Of a DNA stretch of 64,000 nt, positions 53,090-62,025 are shown piece after piece. The notes beneath the pieces were generated by a model. The model worked only from the letters and a program-made list of their open reading frames with translations. It was not told the origin of the DNA and did no database searches. The translations under genes and the position numbers were made by a program. Source of the DNA: an uncultured Methanoregula sp. Its GTDB lineage: Archaea > Halobacteriota > Methanomicrobia > Methanomicrobiales > Methanospirillaceae. Each line of letters starts with the position of its first letter. Within the stretch, counting starts at the first letter, position 1. The stretch spans positions 372,001 through 436,000 of the forward strand of contig NZ_OY787453.1 in the NCBI RefSeq assembly GCF_963678795.1, in the 5' to 3' direction.

Positions 53090-53835
53090 AATCCTGCAAA
53101 CATCTCCAGGTACTCCCGCTCCATGTCATGCAGCACCGCAGGGATGATCAGGATATGGAGCGGCGGGCCGAATTCCACGTCTGCGAGAATGCTTCCCTTC
53201 CCTGCCCGGACCACCGGGGCATCCGATCCTGCCCGGGCAATCCCGACATAGAGCGGGATGGCAGTCCCCTTCGCGGCAGCCATCTGATCGAGGAGCGAGA
53301 CTGCTTCCGGGATCGTCATGTACCTGTTGTTCTGGATATCGAGATACACGAGAGTGTGCAGGTTCTGTGTGAGGTTTTTTTCAATTACCTCATACGGGGT
53401 TGTCGGGAACCAGTTCTTCTGCGGGAATGGCAGGGAACAGGACTTGCCGAACCGGTAATTCTGGAGCCCTGATAGTCCGCATACAGCGCTGGATATGGAA
53501 GCGCCATGGATGATTGCCGTCCTGATGCCGAGGGCACCGGCCCTCATCCGTAAATCGGCATGCGTTGTGGAAACCATGGGGTCACCGGCACAGAGGAATG
53601 CTACATCGCCTTCCTGTGCAAGCCTGAGCACGTTATCGGGGTGCTGTTCCACATCTTCGCGGAAGAGCGGCAAGACCGGTTTTTTGTAATACTCTTCAAG
53701 TTCCTCCCGGGATGAACCCATGAGAAGTGAAGTGTAGCATTCAAGAAAGACATGGTCGGCCTCCCTGATACACCGGAGCCCTTTCTCGGAAATATCCGTC
53801 TTGTCAAAAAGGCCCAGGCCAACGAAGGTCAGCAA
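53086..53835 (-). CDS. dphB: Diphthine synthase
   Basis: This SAM-dependent methyltransferase of 249 residues makes diphthine on the elongation factor 2 histidine. It starts [10 protein letters not shown], then has [14 protein letters not shown], and [20 protein letters not shown], all typical of the tetrapyrrole methylase-like fold of DphB. The start is TTG at 53835, because the family begins MLTFVGLGL there and no ATG or GTG fits; GGTG lies upstream. The following DUF357 gene overlaps its end. Confidence 0.92.
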   Translation of the reverse strand: MLTFVGLGLFDKTDISEKGLRCIREADHVFLECYTSLLMGSSREELEEYYKKPVLPLFREDVEQHPDNVLRLAQEGDVAFLCAGDPMVSTTHADLRMRAGALGIRTAIIHGASISSAVCGLSGLQNYRFGKSCSLPFPQKNWFPTTPYEVIEKNLTQNLHTLVYLDIQNNRYMTIPEAVSLLDQMAAAKGTAIPLYVGIARAGSDAPVVRAGKGSILADVEFGPPLHILIIPAVLHDMEREYLEMFAGL

Positions 53836-53890
53836 TTGTGCACCATGGTTCCGGGAGTACCGAAATTTGCCTGCATTGCACCAGACATCC

Positions 53891-55057
53891 TCAGGAAGAG
53901 ATCCGGGTAATGTAATCGACCAGCGATTCAAGGACCCGGTGAACATCTTCTATCTCAGTTGCAGAGATGAAATAGAGCGGGATCTCACGGGGAAGTGCGA
54001 GAGCGGATCGGATCTCTTTCTCTGTCATGACGTGTTGCCGGCGTTTCGTATTTGCAGCAATAACAAACGGAATCCGCTGCTTTGCAACAAGCCCGGCAAG
54101 ATAGTTAGCCCGCGGGAGCACTCCCGGATTATTGGCATCGATCACGATCACAACACCCATGGCATGGCGGAGCGTGGGCAGGATATGTGGGTCGAATTCA
54201 GTCTGCCCGGGGATCCCATACAGCGTAATATCGAAGTCTTTCCACCGCAGGCGCCCAAAGTCCATGCTCCCTGGTGCAGTCTTATCGTCAGGATCCCCCG
54301 CTATGGCCGGGGGGTGCCCCGTCACTGATGTGTGGGATATAAACGTTGATTTCCCGGATTTTTCCGGGCCGATCACAACAATCTTCGGGATATACGGAAT
54401 GACCCGCCCCTCCTGGACAGAGAAGGGGATCGACCTAACGGGAATCGGTGCCCAGGACGTGTGGAGCAGGGTAAAGTAACTGAACGGGGGAAGGGGGTGT
54501 GATGAAGCCCGGATTGTCAGGACAAGATCGAACGCATGTTCCCTGATAAACCGGTCGACAAGTGGTTCTCCTTCGAGATTAAGATGCTCCAGGATGAGGG
54601 TTGTTCTCCTGTTCTCCCGGGCAGACTCCAGGATACATAGGGCAGTCTCAAGGCCGAACTCCTCGTACAGGAGATCGAAATACACGAAGATCACGTCGAT
54701 CCGGCGGTCCCGGCAGATCTTCTGGGTCCGGGCTTTCCAGTCGCGGGCTTTCGCTTCTTTTGAGGACGCTCCTTTCTGGATCCTCTCCCGGTCAATCACA
54801 TCAATTAATACCAGTTTATCCGAACAGAGGGTTTTTTTATCGACATGCATTGAAATTGCATCGTGACGGAATGCATCCACCGTGGTATTGGGCAGTATGA
54901 CAAGACAGGTCAGTCCTTTTTTCAGTGCCGCAGAGAGCGTGGAGATCATGAAGAACTGGCCATTTACACCCGGCTCCATACTGTAGAGCACCTTGTCGCC
55001 CCCGGGAATTCCGCCCCCCAGCATCTCATCCAGTGCATTTATCCCGGTCGAGATCAT
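53891..55057 (-). CDS. KaiC/RecA-like domain fused to a Ras-like GTPase
   Basis: This 388-residue protein has an N-terminal RecA/KaiC-like part (1-225; [18 protein letters not shown]) in which the Walker A position reads EPGVNGQF and lacks GKT, so ATP binding is doubtful. The C-terminal GTPase domain (226-388) has a clean P-loop GPEKSGKST (230-238), a G3-like YGIPGQ and an NTKR in place of NKxD. Such GTPases resemble the MglA/Arf group. It overlaps the next KaiC-like gene by 4 bp. Confidence 0.78.
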   Translation of the reverse strand: MISTGINALDEMLGGGIPGGDKVLYSMEPGVNGQFFMISTLSAALKKGLTCLVILPNTTVDAFRHDAISMHVDKKTLCSDKLVLIDVIDRERIQKGASSKEAKARDWKARTQKICRDRRIDVIFVYFDLLYEEFGLETALCILESARENRRTTLILEHLNLEGEPLVDRFIREHAFDLVLTIRASSHPLPPFSYFTLLHTSWAPIPVRSIPFSVQEGRVIPYIPKIVVIGPEKSGKSTFISHTSVTGHPPAIAGDPDDKTAPGSMDFGRLRWKDFDITLYGIPGQTEFDPHILPTLRHAMGVVIVIDANNPGVLPRANYLAGLVAKQRIPFVIAANTKRRQHVMTEKEIRSALALPREIPLYFISATEIEDVHRVLESLVDYITRISS

Positions 55058-55761
55058 GGCAGTATGACCACCTGCCCTTTTGTGACCGTGAACTTGAGCC
55101 ACTCTCCGGTGACCCCCCGGATGCCCATAACCCGGAAGAAGGTGATGTTGTTCTCCATCTTCACTTCGATTACGCAACTCATCAGCTGCTTGATCATGGA
55201 GAGAGTTTTTTCATCAAATGACTCGCTGTTGAGGAGATAGATGCCGACTCCTTCGATCTTTTTGAGTTTTGCGGTCAGGACGTGAAGGAACTGGTAGAGT
55301 ACTTCCAGCCTCCTGTACATGAGGAGTGTCGAGATCGAGTTCACACAAAACCGGATTGGCGGGGGAAAGAGACCGGGCTCCCCCTCGGAGAAGTCACCTT
55401 CGAATATGGACTCTATCATGTTGGAGAACTTGATCCCGATACCGGTAAGATCTGTAGGGCTTGAAACAAACATCAGCCGGCTTGTATCGGCAATACTCGG
55501 GGTGGAGCTCTTTGTTATGGCATCGATCACCCCGACGAATCTTTTATCTGCTCCTGCAATCTTGAAATAGTCCACAACCTCGGCAGCCCGCTCGTTGGTG
55601 GAAAGGACAATGGAATATTCGCCCTGCAGTGGCTTGATAAGTGCATAAGCGAGCTGATCAGCATAGCTCATCGGGGGTGCGAGGATGAGGATATTGGTCC
55701 CCGCATCAAATCCGCCGCTTACGCTGTCGATCTGTGCGATTCCGGTCTTATAACAATACAT
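55054..55761 (-). CDS. KaiC-like protein with degenerate P-loop
   Basis: This 235-residue RecA/RAD55-like protein starts YKTGIAQIDSVSGGFDAGTNILILAPPMSYADQLA; the expected GKT/S is absent (APPMSYAD). The later LSTNERAAEVVDYF and strand SRLMFVSSP fit the fold. It is the upstream partner of the KaiC-GTPase fusion protein, overlapping by 4 bp. The two are probably a heteromeric signalling unit. Confidence 0.75.
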   Translation of the reverse strand: MYCYKTGIAQIDSVSGGFDAGTNILILAPPMSYADQLAYALIKPLQGEYSIVLSTNERAAEVVDYFKIAGADKRFVGVIDAITKSSTPSIADTSRLMFVSSPTDLTGIGIKFSNMIESIFEGDFSEGEPGLFPPPIRFCVNSISTLLMYRRLEVLYQFLHVLTAKLKKIEGVGIYLLNSESFDEKTLSMIKQLMSCVIEVKMENNITFFRVMGIRGVTGEWLKFTVTKGQVVILP

Positions 55762-55905
55762 TTATTGCTTGATCATTTCTTGAGAAGGTTTATAATCTCT
55801 CCTATCGGTAAACGCCGGAATTACGTTATCGCTGTAATTCATACGATCCCAGCCCGTTCAAGGGCTTCCTTTCAGATTTTCGGTACCGTATCCCAAATGA
55901 CGGTG

Positions 55906-55947
55906 ATTTAGGGACTCCGAAATGCATTTATTTAGGGATGCCTAAAT
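55906..55947. promoter_or_regulatory. Tandem palindromic operator of DtxR-type regulator
   Basis: Two copies of an 18-bp palindrome, centres 24 bp apart, flank the probable transcription start: ATTTAGG GACT CCGAAAT at 55906-55923 (one mismatch) and the perfect ATTTAGG GATG CCTAAAT at 55930-55947. They lie just upstream of the DtxR-FeoA regulator gene and overlap a TATA-like TTTATTTA (55927-55934), ideal for repression by the metal-bound regulator. This would make it autoregulated. Confidence 0.75.
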
Positions 55948-55955
55948 CTGATACC

Positions 55956-56672
55956 ATGACCTCAGAGCAGCTGGAAGAGTATCTTGAAAGTATTCTGGAT
56001 ATCGAGGCAAAAGAGGGAATTGCCAAGACGTCCGCTATTGCAAAATGCCTGAAAGTTACTCCGGCAAGCGTCACCGAGGCGCTCCAGGTCCTCTCTGAGA
56101 AAGGATTTGTCAATTACGAACCCTATAAGGGGGCGACCCTGACCGATCTTGGCCGTGAGATGGCGCGGAAGGTCAAACGCCGTCACCGTCTCCTTGAGGT
56201 GTTCTTAACGGATGTTCTCCATATCAACCGGGAGAATGTTCACGATGAGGCCTGCAAAATGGAACATACTCTGTCGGACGAGACGGAATGTGCTCTCTGT
56301 AAGCTGCTGAAAGCCCCGGCCCGGTGCCCCCACGGCAGCCTGATCGAAGCCTGCAACCTGCAGGTGGAGAGCTGCTCTTCCTGCCTTGCGGGAAAAGGAT
56401 CCGACTCTGCCTGTTCCCGCGATGAGCATCTCATACCCGTTACATCCCTTGTACCCGGCCAGAAAGGCACCATCGCATTCATACGGGGTGACAACAGCGT
56501 TGTCCAGCGTCTCACCGATCTCGGGCTCACCCTCAGAACCGAGATCCGGCTCATTCATAAATCTCCCCTGCTCGGCCCGGTCGAGATTGGTGTGCGGAAG
56601 ACAAAACTTGCCATCGATCATGCCATTGCCGACCATATCTTTGTCACGGCATGTACGGAGAAGACTGGATGA
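55956..56672 (+). CDS. DtxR-family iron-dependent regulator with FeoA domain
   Basis: This metal-dependent repressor of 238 residues has a winged helix (SEQLEEYLESIL, TSAIAKCLKVTPASVTEALQVL), the dimerisation helix RRHRLLEVFLTDVL, metal ligands in DEACKMEHTLSDE, and an SH3-like FeoA domain at about 165-235 (LVPGQKGTIAFIRGDNSVVQRLTDLGL). Cysteines cluster in ESCSSCLAG. ATG at 55938 is an alternative, but it would lie inside the palindrome; I favour 55956. It overlaps feoB by 4 bp. Confidence 0.9.
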   Translation: MTSEQLEEYLESILDIEAKEGIAKTSAIAKCLKVTPASVTEALQVLSEKGFVNYEPYKGATLTDLGREMARKVKRRHRLLEVFLTDVLHINRENVHDEACKMEHTLSDETECALCKLLKAPARCPHGSLIEACNLQVESCSSCLAGKGSDSACSRDEHLIPVTSLVPGQKGTIAFIRGDNSVVQRLTDLGLTLRTEIRLIHKSPLLGPVEIGVRKTKLAIDHAIADHIFVTACTEKTG

Positions 56673-58651
56673 CAGGCTGCAGGGACTGCAGCGGATGCTC
56701 ACCAACGTTCTCCCTCCCGGAACGAAAGGCCGAATATATTGTTGCTCTGGCCGGGAACGCAAATGTCGGGAAGAGTGCGACTTTTAACCAGTTGACCGGT
56801 GTTGACCAGGACATCGGCAACTGGCCGGGCAAGACTGTTGAGCGGGCCGAAGGTCTTCTTCAGCACCGCGGCCAGCGGATCCGGGTGATCGATCTCCCGG
56901 GCATTTATTCTATCACCACACTCTCCACAGAAGAACAGATCTCCCGCGAGTTCATAGCCCACGACCGCCCGGATGTTGTCGTCAATGTTGTCGATGCCTC
57001 CGCACTCGAACGGAACCTGTTCTTTACCATCCAGCTCACCGAGCTCGAAAGTCCCATGATCCTCGCCGTCAACCAGATGGATCTTGCCACAAAAAAAGGG
57101 ATCGTAATCGATACCCGGAAACTCTCCGCTCTTCTTGGTATTCCGGTAATCCCCACGGTTGCAATACAGGGAAAAGGGATTGCCGAACTCTCGGATGCGA
57201 TCGTCTCGGCTATTGCTGCCCGGCCAAAGCCTCATATCATTCCATACGGGAAAGAAGTGGAAGACCGGATCCGGAAGATCATGGACCTTTTACCGGCCGG
57301 TTCCGGTGAGTATCCACCCCGCTGGACGGCAATCAAGCTGCTGGAGTCGGATTCTGACACGATCTGGGAGGCAAAGAAACTGTCCCCTCAGGCAGTTGCG
57401 GCTGCTGAAACGTTCCGGACGGAACTGGAGCGGATACACGGGGAACCGGCTGCAACTGTCCTGAGCGGCGAGCGGTACCATGTGGCCGAGAAACTGGTTG
57501 CGGAAGCAACCGTGATCCGTACCACCGGCGATCATGAAATATCCTTGACGGAAAGGATCGACCGGCTGGCCCTCCACCCTGTCATAGGTTATCTTCTCCT
57601 GATCCTCACCCTCGGGGGACTTCTCATCTGGACATTCATTGTCGGGGCCTGGATCTCTGAACTCCTCACGGCGTTCCTCTCTGGTATCGCGCCGGTCCAG
57701 CCGCTTGTCAAAGGCTCTGTTACTGATGTTCTGTTCAACGGCGCCTGGACCGGATTTGTGGCAGCCATCACGCTGATCCTCCCCTACGTGATCCCGTTCT
57801 ATCTCTTCCTTGCGATTGTTGAGGATTCGGGTTTTCTCACCCGCTTCTCCATGATGCTCGATCGCGGAATGCACAAGATGGGCCTGCATGGCAAGGCCAT
57901 CATTCCCCTTGTCCTTGGCTTTGGCTGCACCGTCCCGGCCTGCCTGTCCTGCCGGATTATCGAGTCCCCCAAACAGAAGCTTCTTGCCGCATTTCTTGTT
58001 ACGCTTGTTCCCTGTTCGGCCCGGACCATCGTCATCCTCGGGGTAGTTGCACTGTTTGTGAACATCTGGTGGGCACTCGCCCTTTACCTGATCGATTTCA
58101 TCCTGATCATCATTCTCGGCCGTCTGGCTTTCCGCCTGCTTCCCGGGGAATCTGTCGGGATGATCATGGAGATGCCGGAATACCATGTTCCCTCCGCGCC
58201 TGTCGTGCTCGGCCAGACCTGGCAGCGGACCAGATCGCTCATCTGGATCGTTCTTCCCGCCTATATCATCGGCAGCATCGCGATCACTGCCGCATATGCA
58301 GCCGGATTTCTCGAACCGATCAATACGGTTCTTTCCCCGGTCACGGTCCTCCTTCTTGGCCTTCCGGTAATGACCGGTGTGGTGTTCGTTTTTGGTATCA
58401 TACGAAAAGAGATGACCATCCTCGCTCTTGCAGCGCTCTTCGGAACAACGGTCTTCTCCACCGTCATGACACCGGTCCAGCTGATCGTATTTGGCCTCGT
58501 GGCCATGCTGTATGCCCCCTGCATCTCCACGATCTTTGCCCTGGTGCGGGAATTCGGCTGGAAACAGGCAGCCACCATCACGGCACTCGAAACCGCTCTT
58601 GCTATTGCACTGGGAGCGGTTGCGTTCCGGTTACTTGAATTATGTGTGTAA
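56669..58651 (+). CDS. feoB: Ferrous iron transporter FeoB
   Basis: This 660-residue GTPase-coupled Fe2+ importer begins with a small Cys-rich segment (MTGCRDCSGCSP). The G domain has GNANVGKSATFN (29-40), DLPGIYSIT, and NQMD. It is followed by the helical GDI region and the FeoB core of about eight to ten helices with two Gate motifs (PLVLGFGCTVPACLSCRII; VPCSARTIVI). The ATG overlaps the dtxR stop. No separate feoA is seen, and the FeoA domain in the regulator may replace it. Confidence 0.95.
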   Translation: MTGCRDCSGCSPTFSLPERKAEYIVALAGNANVGKSATFNQLTGVDQDIGNWPGKTVERAEGLLQHRGQRIRVIDLPGIYSITTLSTEEQISREFIAHDRPDVVVNVVDASALERNLFFTIQLTELESPMILAVNQMDLATKKGIVIDTRKLSALLGIPVIPTVAIQGKGIAELSDAIVSAIAARPKPHIIPYGKEVEDRIRKIMDLLPAGSGEYPPRWTAIKLLESDSDTIWEAKKLSPQAVAAAETFRTELERIHGEPAATVLSGERYHVAEKLVAEATVIRTTGDHEISLTERIDRLALHPVIGYLLLILTLGGLLIWTFIVGAWISELLTAFLSGIAPVQPLVKGSVTDVLFNGAWTGFVAAITLILPYVIPFYLFLAIVEDSGFLTRFSMMLDRGMHKMGLHGKAIIPLVLGFGCTVPACLSCRIIESPKQKLLAAFLVTLVPCSARTIVILGVVALFVNIWWALALYLIDFILIIILGRLAFRLLPGESVGMIMEMPEYHVPSAPVVLGQTWQRTRSLIWIVLPAYIIGSIAITAAYAAGFLEPINTVLSPVTVLLLGLPVMTGVVFVFGIIRKEMTILALAALFGTTVFSTVMTPVQLIVFGLVAMLYAPCISTIFALVREFGWKQAATITALETALAIALGAVAFRLLELCV

Positions 58652-58727
58652 AAATGGTACCAGACCTGCGGATATCTGCGTCAACCCCCAAGAATTTTTA
58701 CTTTAACCAGACAATAATGGAAGAGCG

Positions 58728-59357
58728 ATGATCTACTGGCTTTACGGGCAGATGCTCATGCGGCAGCTCCATGACCTGCCGGGTCATGTGTGCTTCATGA
58801 TCAGCGGGAAGGATCTGGCAGATGCGCCGGAAAAACTTTACATCATTACCCGGTGGTGCACCGAGATCTCTTTGGTTGTTGCAAAACAGAATCCATCCGT
58901 ATTGTCCGGCCTTAAGGGTATCACGTTCCACATTGCTACCGATTCCCCTGCGCTGCTGGAGCCGTTTCTGGATGAAATCCGGAAGATATCCACGATCGCC
59001 CGTTTGAGCCTCCATATCGGTGAACGGGAGGAGGTTCTCGGCTCAGGTATGGATGTAGTTGTTGCCATCGGTAAGAGCGGGAGAGAAGAGATTACTGAAT
59101 GTATCCGCCGGATGGCAGAGGATAATGTTCCTGCGGAAAATGTGGACGAGAAACTTCTTGAATCCTATCTCACGTTCAAATATACTCCCGATGTTGTAAT
59201 CAAGAGCGGCGGCGATCACCTCACCGACTTCCTCATATGGCAGTCGGTCTATTCGGAACTCTTCTTCTCCGATGTTAACTGGAAATTCTTCCGGAAGGTG
59301 GATTTCCTCCGTATCCTGCGGGATTACCAGTCACGGATACGCCGGTTCGGCAGGTAA
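58728..59357 (+). CDS. Degenerate cis-prenyltransferase subunit, NgBR-like
   Basis: This 209-residue protein is a divergent member of the undecaprenyl diphosphate synthase family. Its C-terminal part, PDVVIKSGGDHLTDFLIWQSVYSELFFSDVNW and FRKVDFLRILRDYQ, fits UppS, but the catalytic HxxDGNRR region is missing. Such subunits pair with catalytic partners in eukaryotes (NgBR) and in Methanosarcina. A canonical UppS is encoded at 60124. The two may form a heterodimer that makes the dolichol-like lipid carrier. Confidence 0.75.
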   Translation: MIYWLYGQMLMRQLHDLPGHVCFMISGKDLADAPEKLYIITRWCTEISLVVAKQNPSVLSGLKGITFHIATDSPALLEPFLDEIRKISTIARLSLHIGEREEVLGSGMDVVVAIGKSGREEITECIRRMAEDNVPAENVDEKLLESYLTFKYTPDVVIKSGGDHLTDFLIWQSVYSELFFSDVNWKFFRKVDFLRILRDYQSRIRRFGR

Positions 59358-59367
59358 AAAAAAGGAA

Positions 59368-60060
59368 TTATTTTATCCGGACATTCAGCCAGCAGGGAAC
59401 CCCGTCCACGCTCTTCTCTGACAGGGCAAAGTGGTTTTTTAAGGTAAGGGTGAAGCGTCTTCGCTCGGGCACCGGGACTATCCGCATGGCGTGGCACCAC
59501 CGGGTAAAGATGGAGTACATCTCGTCCTTGGAGATGCGGGCGTCATCGGGTTCCCCCCGGGTTACCTTTTCCGCAATGAATTGTTTTGTGGCATCATCTT
59601 TGCCCCGTTTCACGGCTGACGGCTTCTTTGCCTTTGCCGGGCTTTCAGGTACCCGGGCATCCGCTTTTTCCGGTTGCTGTCTGTTCCGGCGTTCTTCATG
59701 CGGCGGTTCCCCGGCAGGAGCCTTTGTAACCGGGACCGGGGATTTTTTCCTCGTCCGCAGCATGTTTCTGACCGCTGTGGGATCATTGGCATTGATCACC
59801 GGATGCAGGAGTGCGCGTGTTTCCGGTGAGATGGTAACCGGCGTTACCGGAGTAATGTCTGGTGCGACCACGACCGGCACCGGTGCCGTGTTTGCTCCGA
59901 GTATCTGCTGGCTGGGATCCATCCCGAGAAGTTCGGCGAGTGCCCGGTTGCAGGTGGTATCGATATCAATGTTCCCGCTCCTTGCTTTCTCGAATATGTC
60001 TGCCCGCAGGAGTATGGTTGTCCGGTGCCATGCGGCGCTATTGTCTGGTGTTTCCGTCAT
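59368..60060 (-). CDS. Protein with antitoxin-like N-terminus and primase-type C-terminal domain
   Basis: This 230-residue protein has an N-terminal helical segment (RTTILLRADIFEKARSGNI..) similar to CcdA/VapB-like ribbon-helix proteins, a long Pro/Lys-rich linker (65-165), and a C-terminal winged-helix (170-230; QFIAEKVTRG, DEMYSIFTRWCHAM, GVPCWLNVRIK) resembling the C-terminal domain of P4/D5-type primase-helicases. No primase or helicase domain is present. It could bind DNA. ATG at 60060 is chosen over a GTG two codons before. Confidence 0.55.
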   Translation of the reverse strand: MTETPDNSAAWHRTTILLRADIFEKARSGNIDIDTTCNRALAELLGMDPSQQILGANTAPVPVVVAPDITPVTPVTISPETRALLHPVINANDPTAVRNMLRTRKKSPVPVTKAPAGEPPHEERRNRQQPEKADARVPESPAKAKKPSAVKRGKDDATKQFIAEKVTRGEPDDARISKDEMYSIFTRWCHAMRIVPVPERRRFTLTLKNHFALSEKSVDGVPCWLNVRIK

Positions 60061-60123
60061 AACCACTCAGGAGTTGATCTCTACGTTGACAGAAATATAG
60101 TACCCGATTGATCCCGTGCTGTA

Positions 60124-60903
60124 TTATTGAACGGATTCGGCCGCCCGTGCCGAGACCCGCTGGTCGTAGATACGGATGGCACGGAGGAGATCGATCTTCC
60201 TGAAAAGAGGCCAGTACGGGGCGCAGAAGTAAACTGCACATTCATGACCATTCGCAAGCCATGGCAGGAAATTGGATGTGCGGCAGTCATTCCCGGTCCG
60301 GATGATTAGATCGACCGGCGGGATACCCCTTCCCCCGTGGAGGTGTTCCTCCACCATATGAACATCGATCATGGCCGGGTCGGCATGGCTGGTCCTGATC
60401 TCGCTTAAGATCTCTTTTGCTGCAAGGAGGATCTCGTTCCTGCCCCCGTACGCGAGCGCGATGTTAAGGGTAAAACCGTTATAATCTTTGGTAGCCTCTT
60501 CCGCTGCCTCAACTGCCTCCCGCAGGTCATCCGGGAGCAGTGAACGGTCGCCCACCATCTGTACGCGGATCCTGAATTTTTTTACCCGTGTATCCTCAAG
60601 AACGCTCGTGAACTTCTCCTTGAAAAGGGCAAAGAGATGGGCTACCTCCTCCCTGTTCCGAGAGAAATTCTCCGTCGAGAATGTGTAGAGGGTGATATGC
60701 CGGATCCCGATCTCGTGGGCCCAGTCCAGCATCTCCTCGGTCCTGTCTGCACCAGCCCGGTGCCCGCTTGCCGTATCCAGACCTGCTTTTCTGGCATACC
60801 TCCGGTTCCCGTCCTGGATAATGGCGATATGGTTTGGTACATGCGAACACTGTATGCGGAGAATGCGCTCATAGAGGGGATCAATAACTGCGCGCAGGAT
60901 CAT
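60124..60903 (-). CDS. uppS: Undecaprenyl/polyprenyl diphosphate synthase (cis-prenyltransferase)
   Basis: This 259-residue cis-prenyltransferase extends farnesyl or geranylgeranyl diphosphate with isopentenyl units in cis. The motifs are HIAIIQDGNRRYARK (catalytic Asp31), TLYTFSTENFSRN, LNIALAYGGRNEIL and PVDLIIRTGNDCRTSNFLPW. Its product would serve protein N-glycosylation and surface polymers. It overlaps the radical SAM gene by 4 bp. The degenerate subunit gene is 770 bp away on the other strand. Confidence 0.93.
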   Translation of the reverse strand: MILRAVIDPLYERILRIQCSHVPNHIAIIQDGNRRYARKAGLDTASGHRAGADRTEEMLDWAHEIGIRHITLYTFSTENFSRNREEVAHLFALFKEKFTSVLEDTRVKKFRIRVQMVGDRSLLPDDLREAVEAAEEATKDYNGFTLNIALAYGGRNEILLAAKEILSEIRTSHADPAMIDVHMVEEHLHGGRGIPPVDLIIRTGNDCRTSNFLPWLANGHECAVYFCAPYWPLFRKIDLLRAIRIYDQRVSARAAESVQ

Positions 60904-61889
60904 ACCGGTGTCATCTCCACGATCATCCCCCCATTCGGGTAACGTTCGATAACGTACTTGTTCCCTTTCATATCATCAGGATATTCCGTGAGGATCCACC
61001 ATGGGAGTTCGATATGGTCACTGAAGATCTCAAAACTCCCCGGTTCGAGTTCCTCCCTGAGAAATGCCGCTGTGCTGCCGTCAGTGTCTTCCGGTTCTAG
61101 AACCCCGTATACAATGGTCCCGTCATCGGTAATCTCGTCGAACGGACGGGCAGTATTTCCCGCGATCCTTTTTAAGCGTTCGCGAAGCTGGACTGAGTCC
61201 TTGAATGCTGAAGAGCACCAGTGCACTTTCTCGTGCCGGCACAATTCATCGGCCCAGCCCCGTGCGCCTTCGATGGCATTGTGCAGCGTATCGGCAAGCT
61301 CGTACCCCCTCTCGCGCATGGCATAGGCGTTGGTATCCCCCCACTCGAGCTCGTTGATATTGAGGAAGTCCAGGTACGGTAATGCAGGTACCAGGTGTTC
61401 GAGCCCGGGAAGGGCCGGGACTTCAATCCCGATATCAAATCCCATGGCTTTTGCGTGCTGAGCGGAAACGATATACTCGGTTTCTAAAATTTTGTCCCAG
61501 CACTCGTGCGGGGGATGAAGCCGGATCTCGTCCACGAGTCCCTGCATTGCTGCAAGTTCCTCATCCGTCGGGGCCTTCGCTGTATAGAGATGTATCTGGT
61601 GTTCCGGCCCGAAATGGTCCTTGAGCAGCCGGCAGTACCGGGTCACCGTATCAAGGCAGAGGAGTGGTTCGCCCCCGGTCACTCCGGTGCCCAGCGCACT
61701 CATATTCTCTGCTTCTTCGATTATCTGGGCGGGGATATCGACAGGGCGATCATTGGCATATACCGTATCAGTTCCTTTCCGTTCGCTGGAGAGGGGGCAG
61801 TACCAGCAGGTGCGGTGGCATCGTCCCGTAACGAAGAGGACCAGTTTAGCGCCCTGGTGGCAGAGAATACAACCTCGGGAAAGTGTCAT
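60900..61889 (-). CDS. Radical SAM protein
   Basis: This 329-residue radical SAM enzyme has the cluster motif CHRTCWYCPLS (CxxxCxxC), TGVTGGEPLLCLD and an early CILCHQGAK. A C-terminal extension (240-329) may act as a substrate domain. Related proteins include activating enzymes and uncharacterised archaeal radical SAM families. The ATG at 61889 is preferred over a GTG or ATG at 61910. It heads a unit with uppS, but the reaction is unknown. Confidence 0.85.
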   Translation of the reverse strand: MTLSRGCILCHQGAKLVLFVTGRCHRTCWYCPLSSERKGTDTVYANDRPVDIPAQIIEEAENMSALGTGVTGGEPLLCLDTVTRYCRLLKDHFGPEHQIHLYTAKAPTDEELAAMQGLVDEIRLHPPHECWDKILETEYIVSAQHAKAMGFDIGIEVPALPGLEHLVPALPYLDFLNINELEWGDTNAYAMRERGYELADTLHNAIEGARGWADELCRHEKVHWCSSAFKDSVQLRERLKRIAGNTARPFDEITDDGTIVYGVLEPEDTDGSTAAFLREELEPGSFEIFSDHIELPWWILTEYPDDMKGNKYVIERYPNGGMIVEMTPV

Positions 61890-62025
61890 TTTTGTCTCCC
61901 CGGTCACCATGTGAACCGGACCGGGTTAAAAGTATCAGTATGTATTAGTTTCGTGGCTTCAAAACCCTTCTGAGAACGGCTCTCCCTCAGGACTGCACCC
62001 CTGTCTTTGCACATTCCCTATCACT

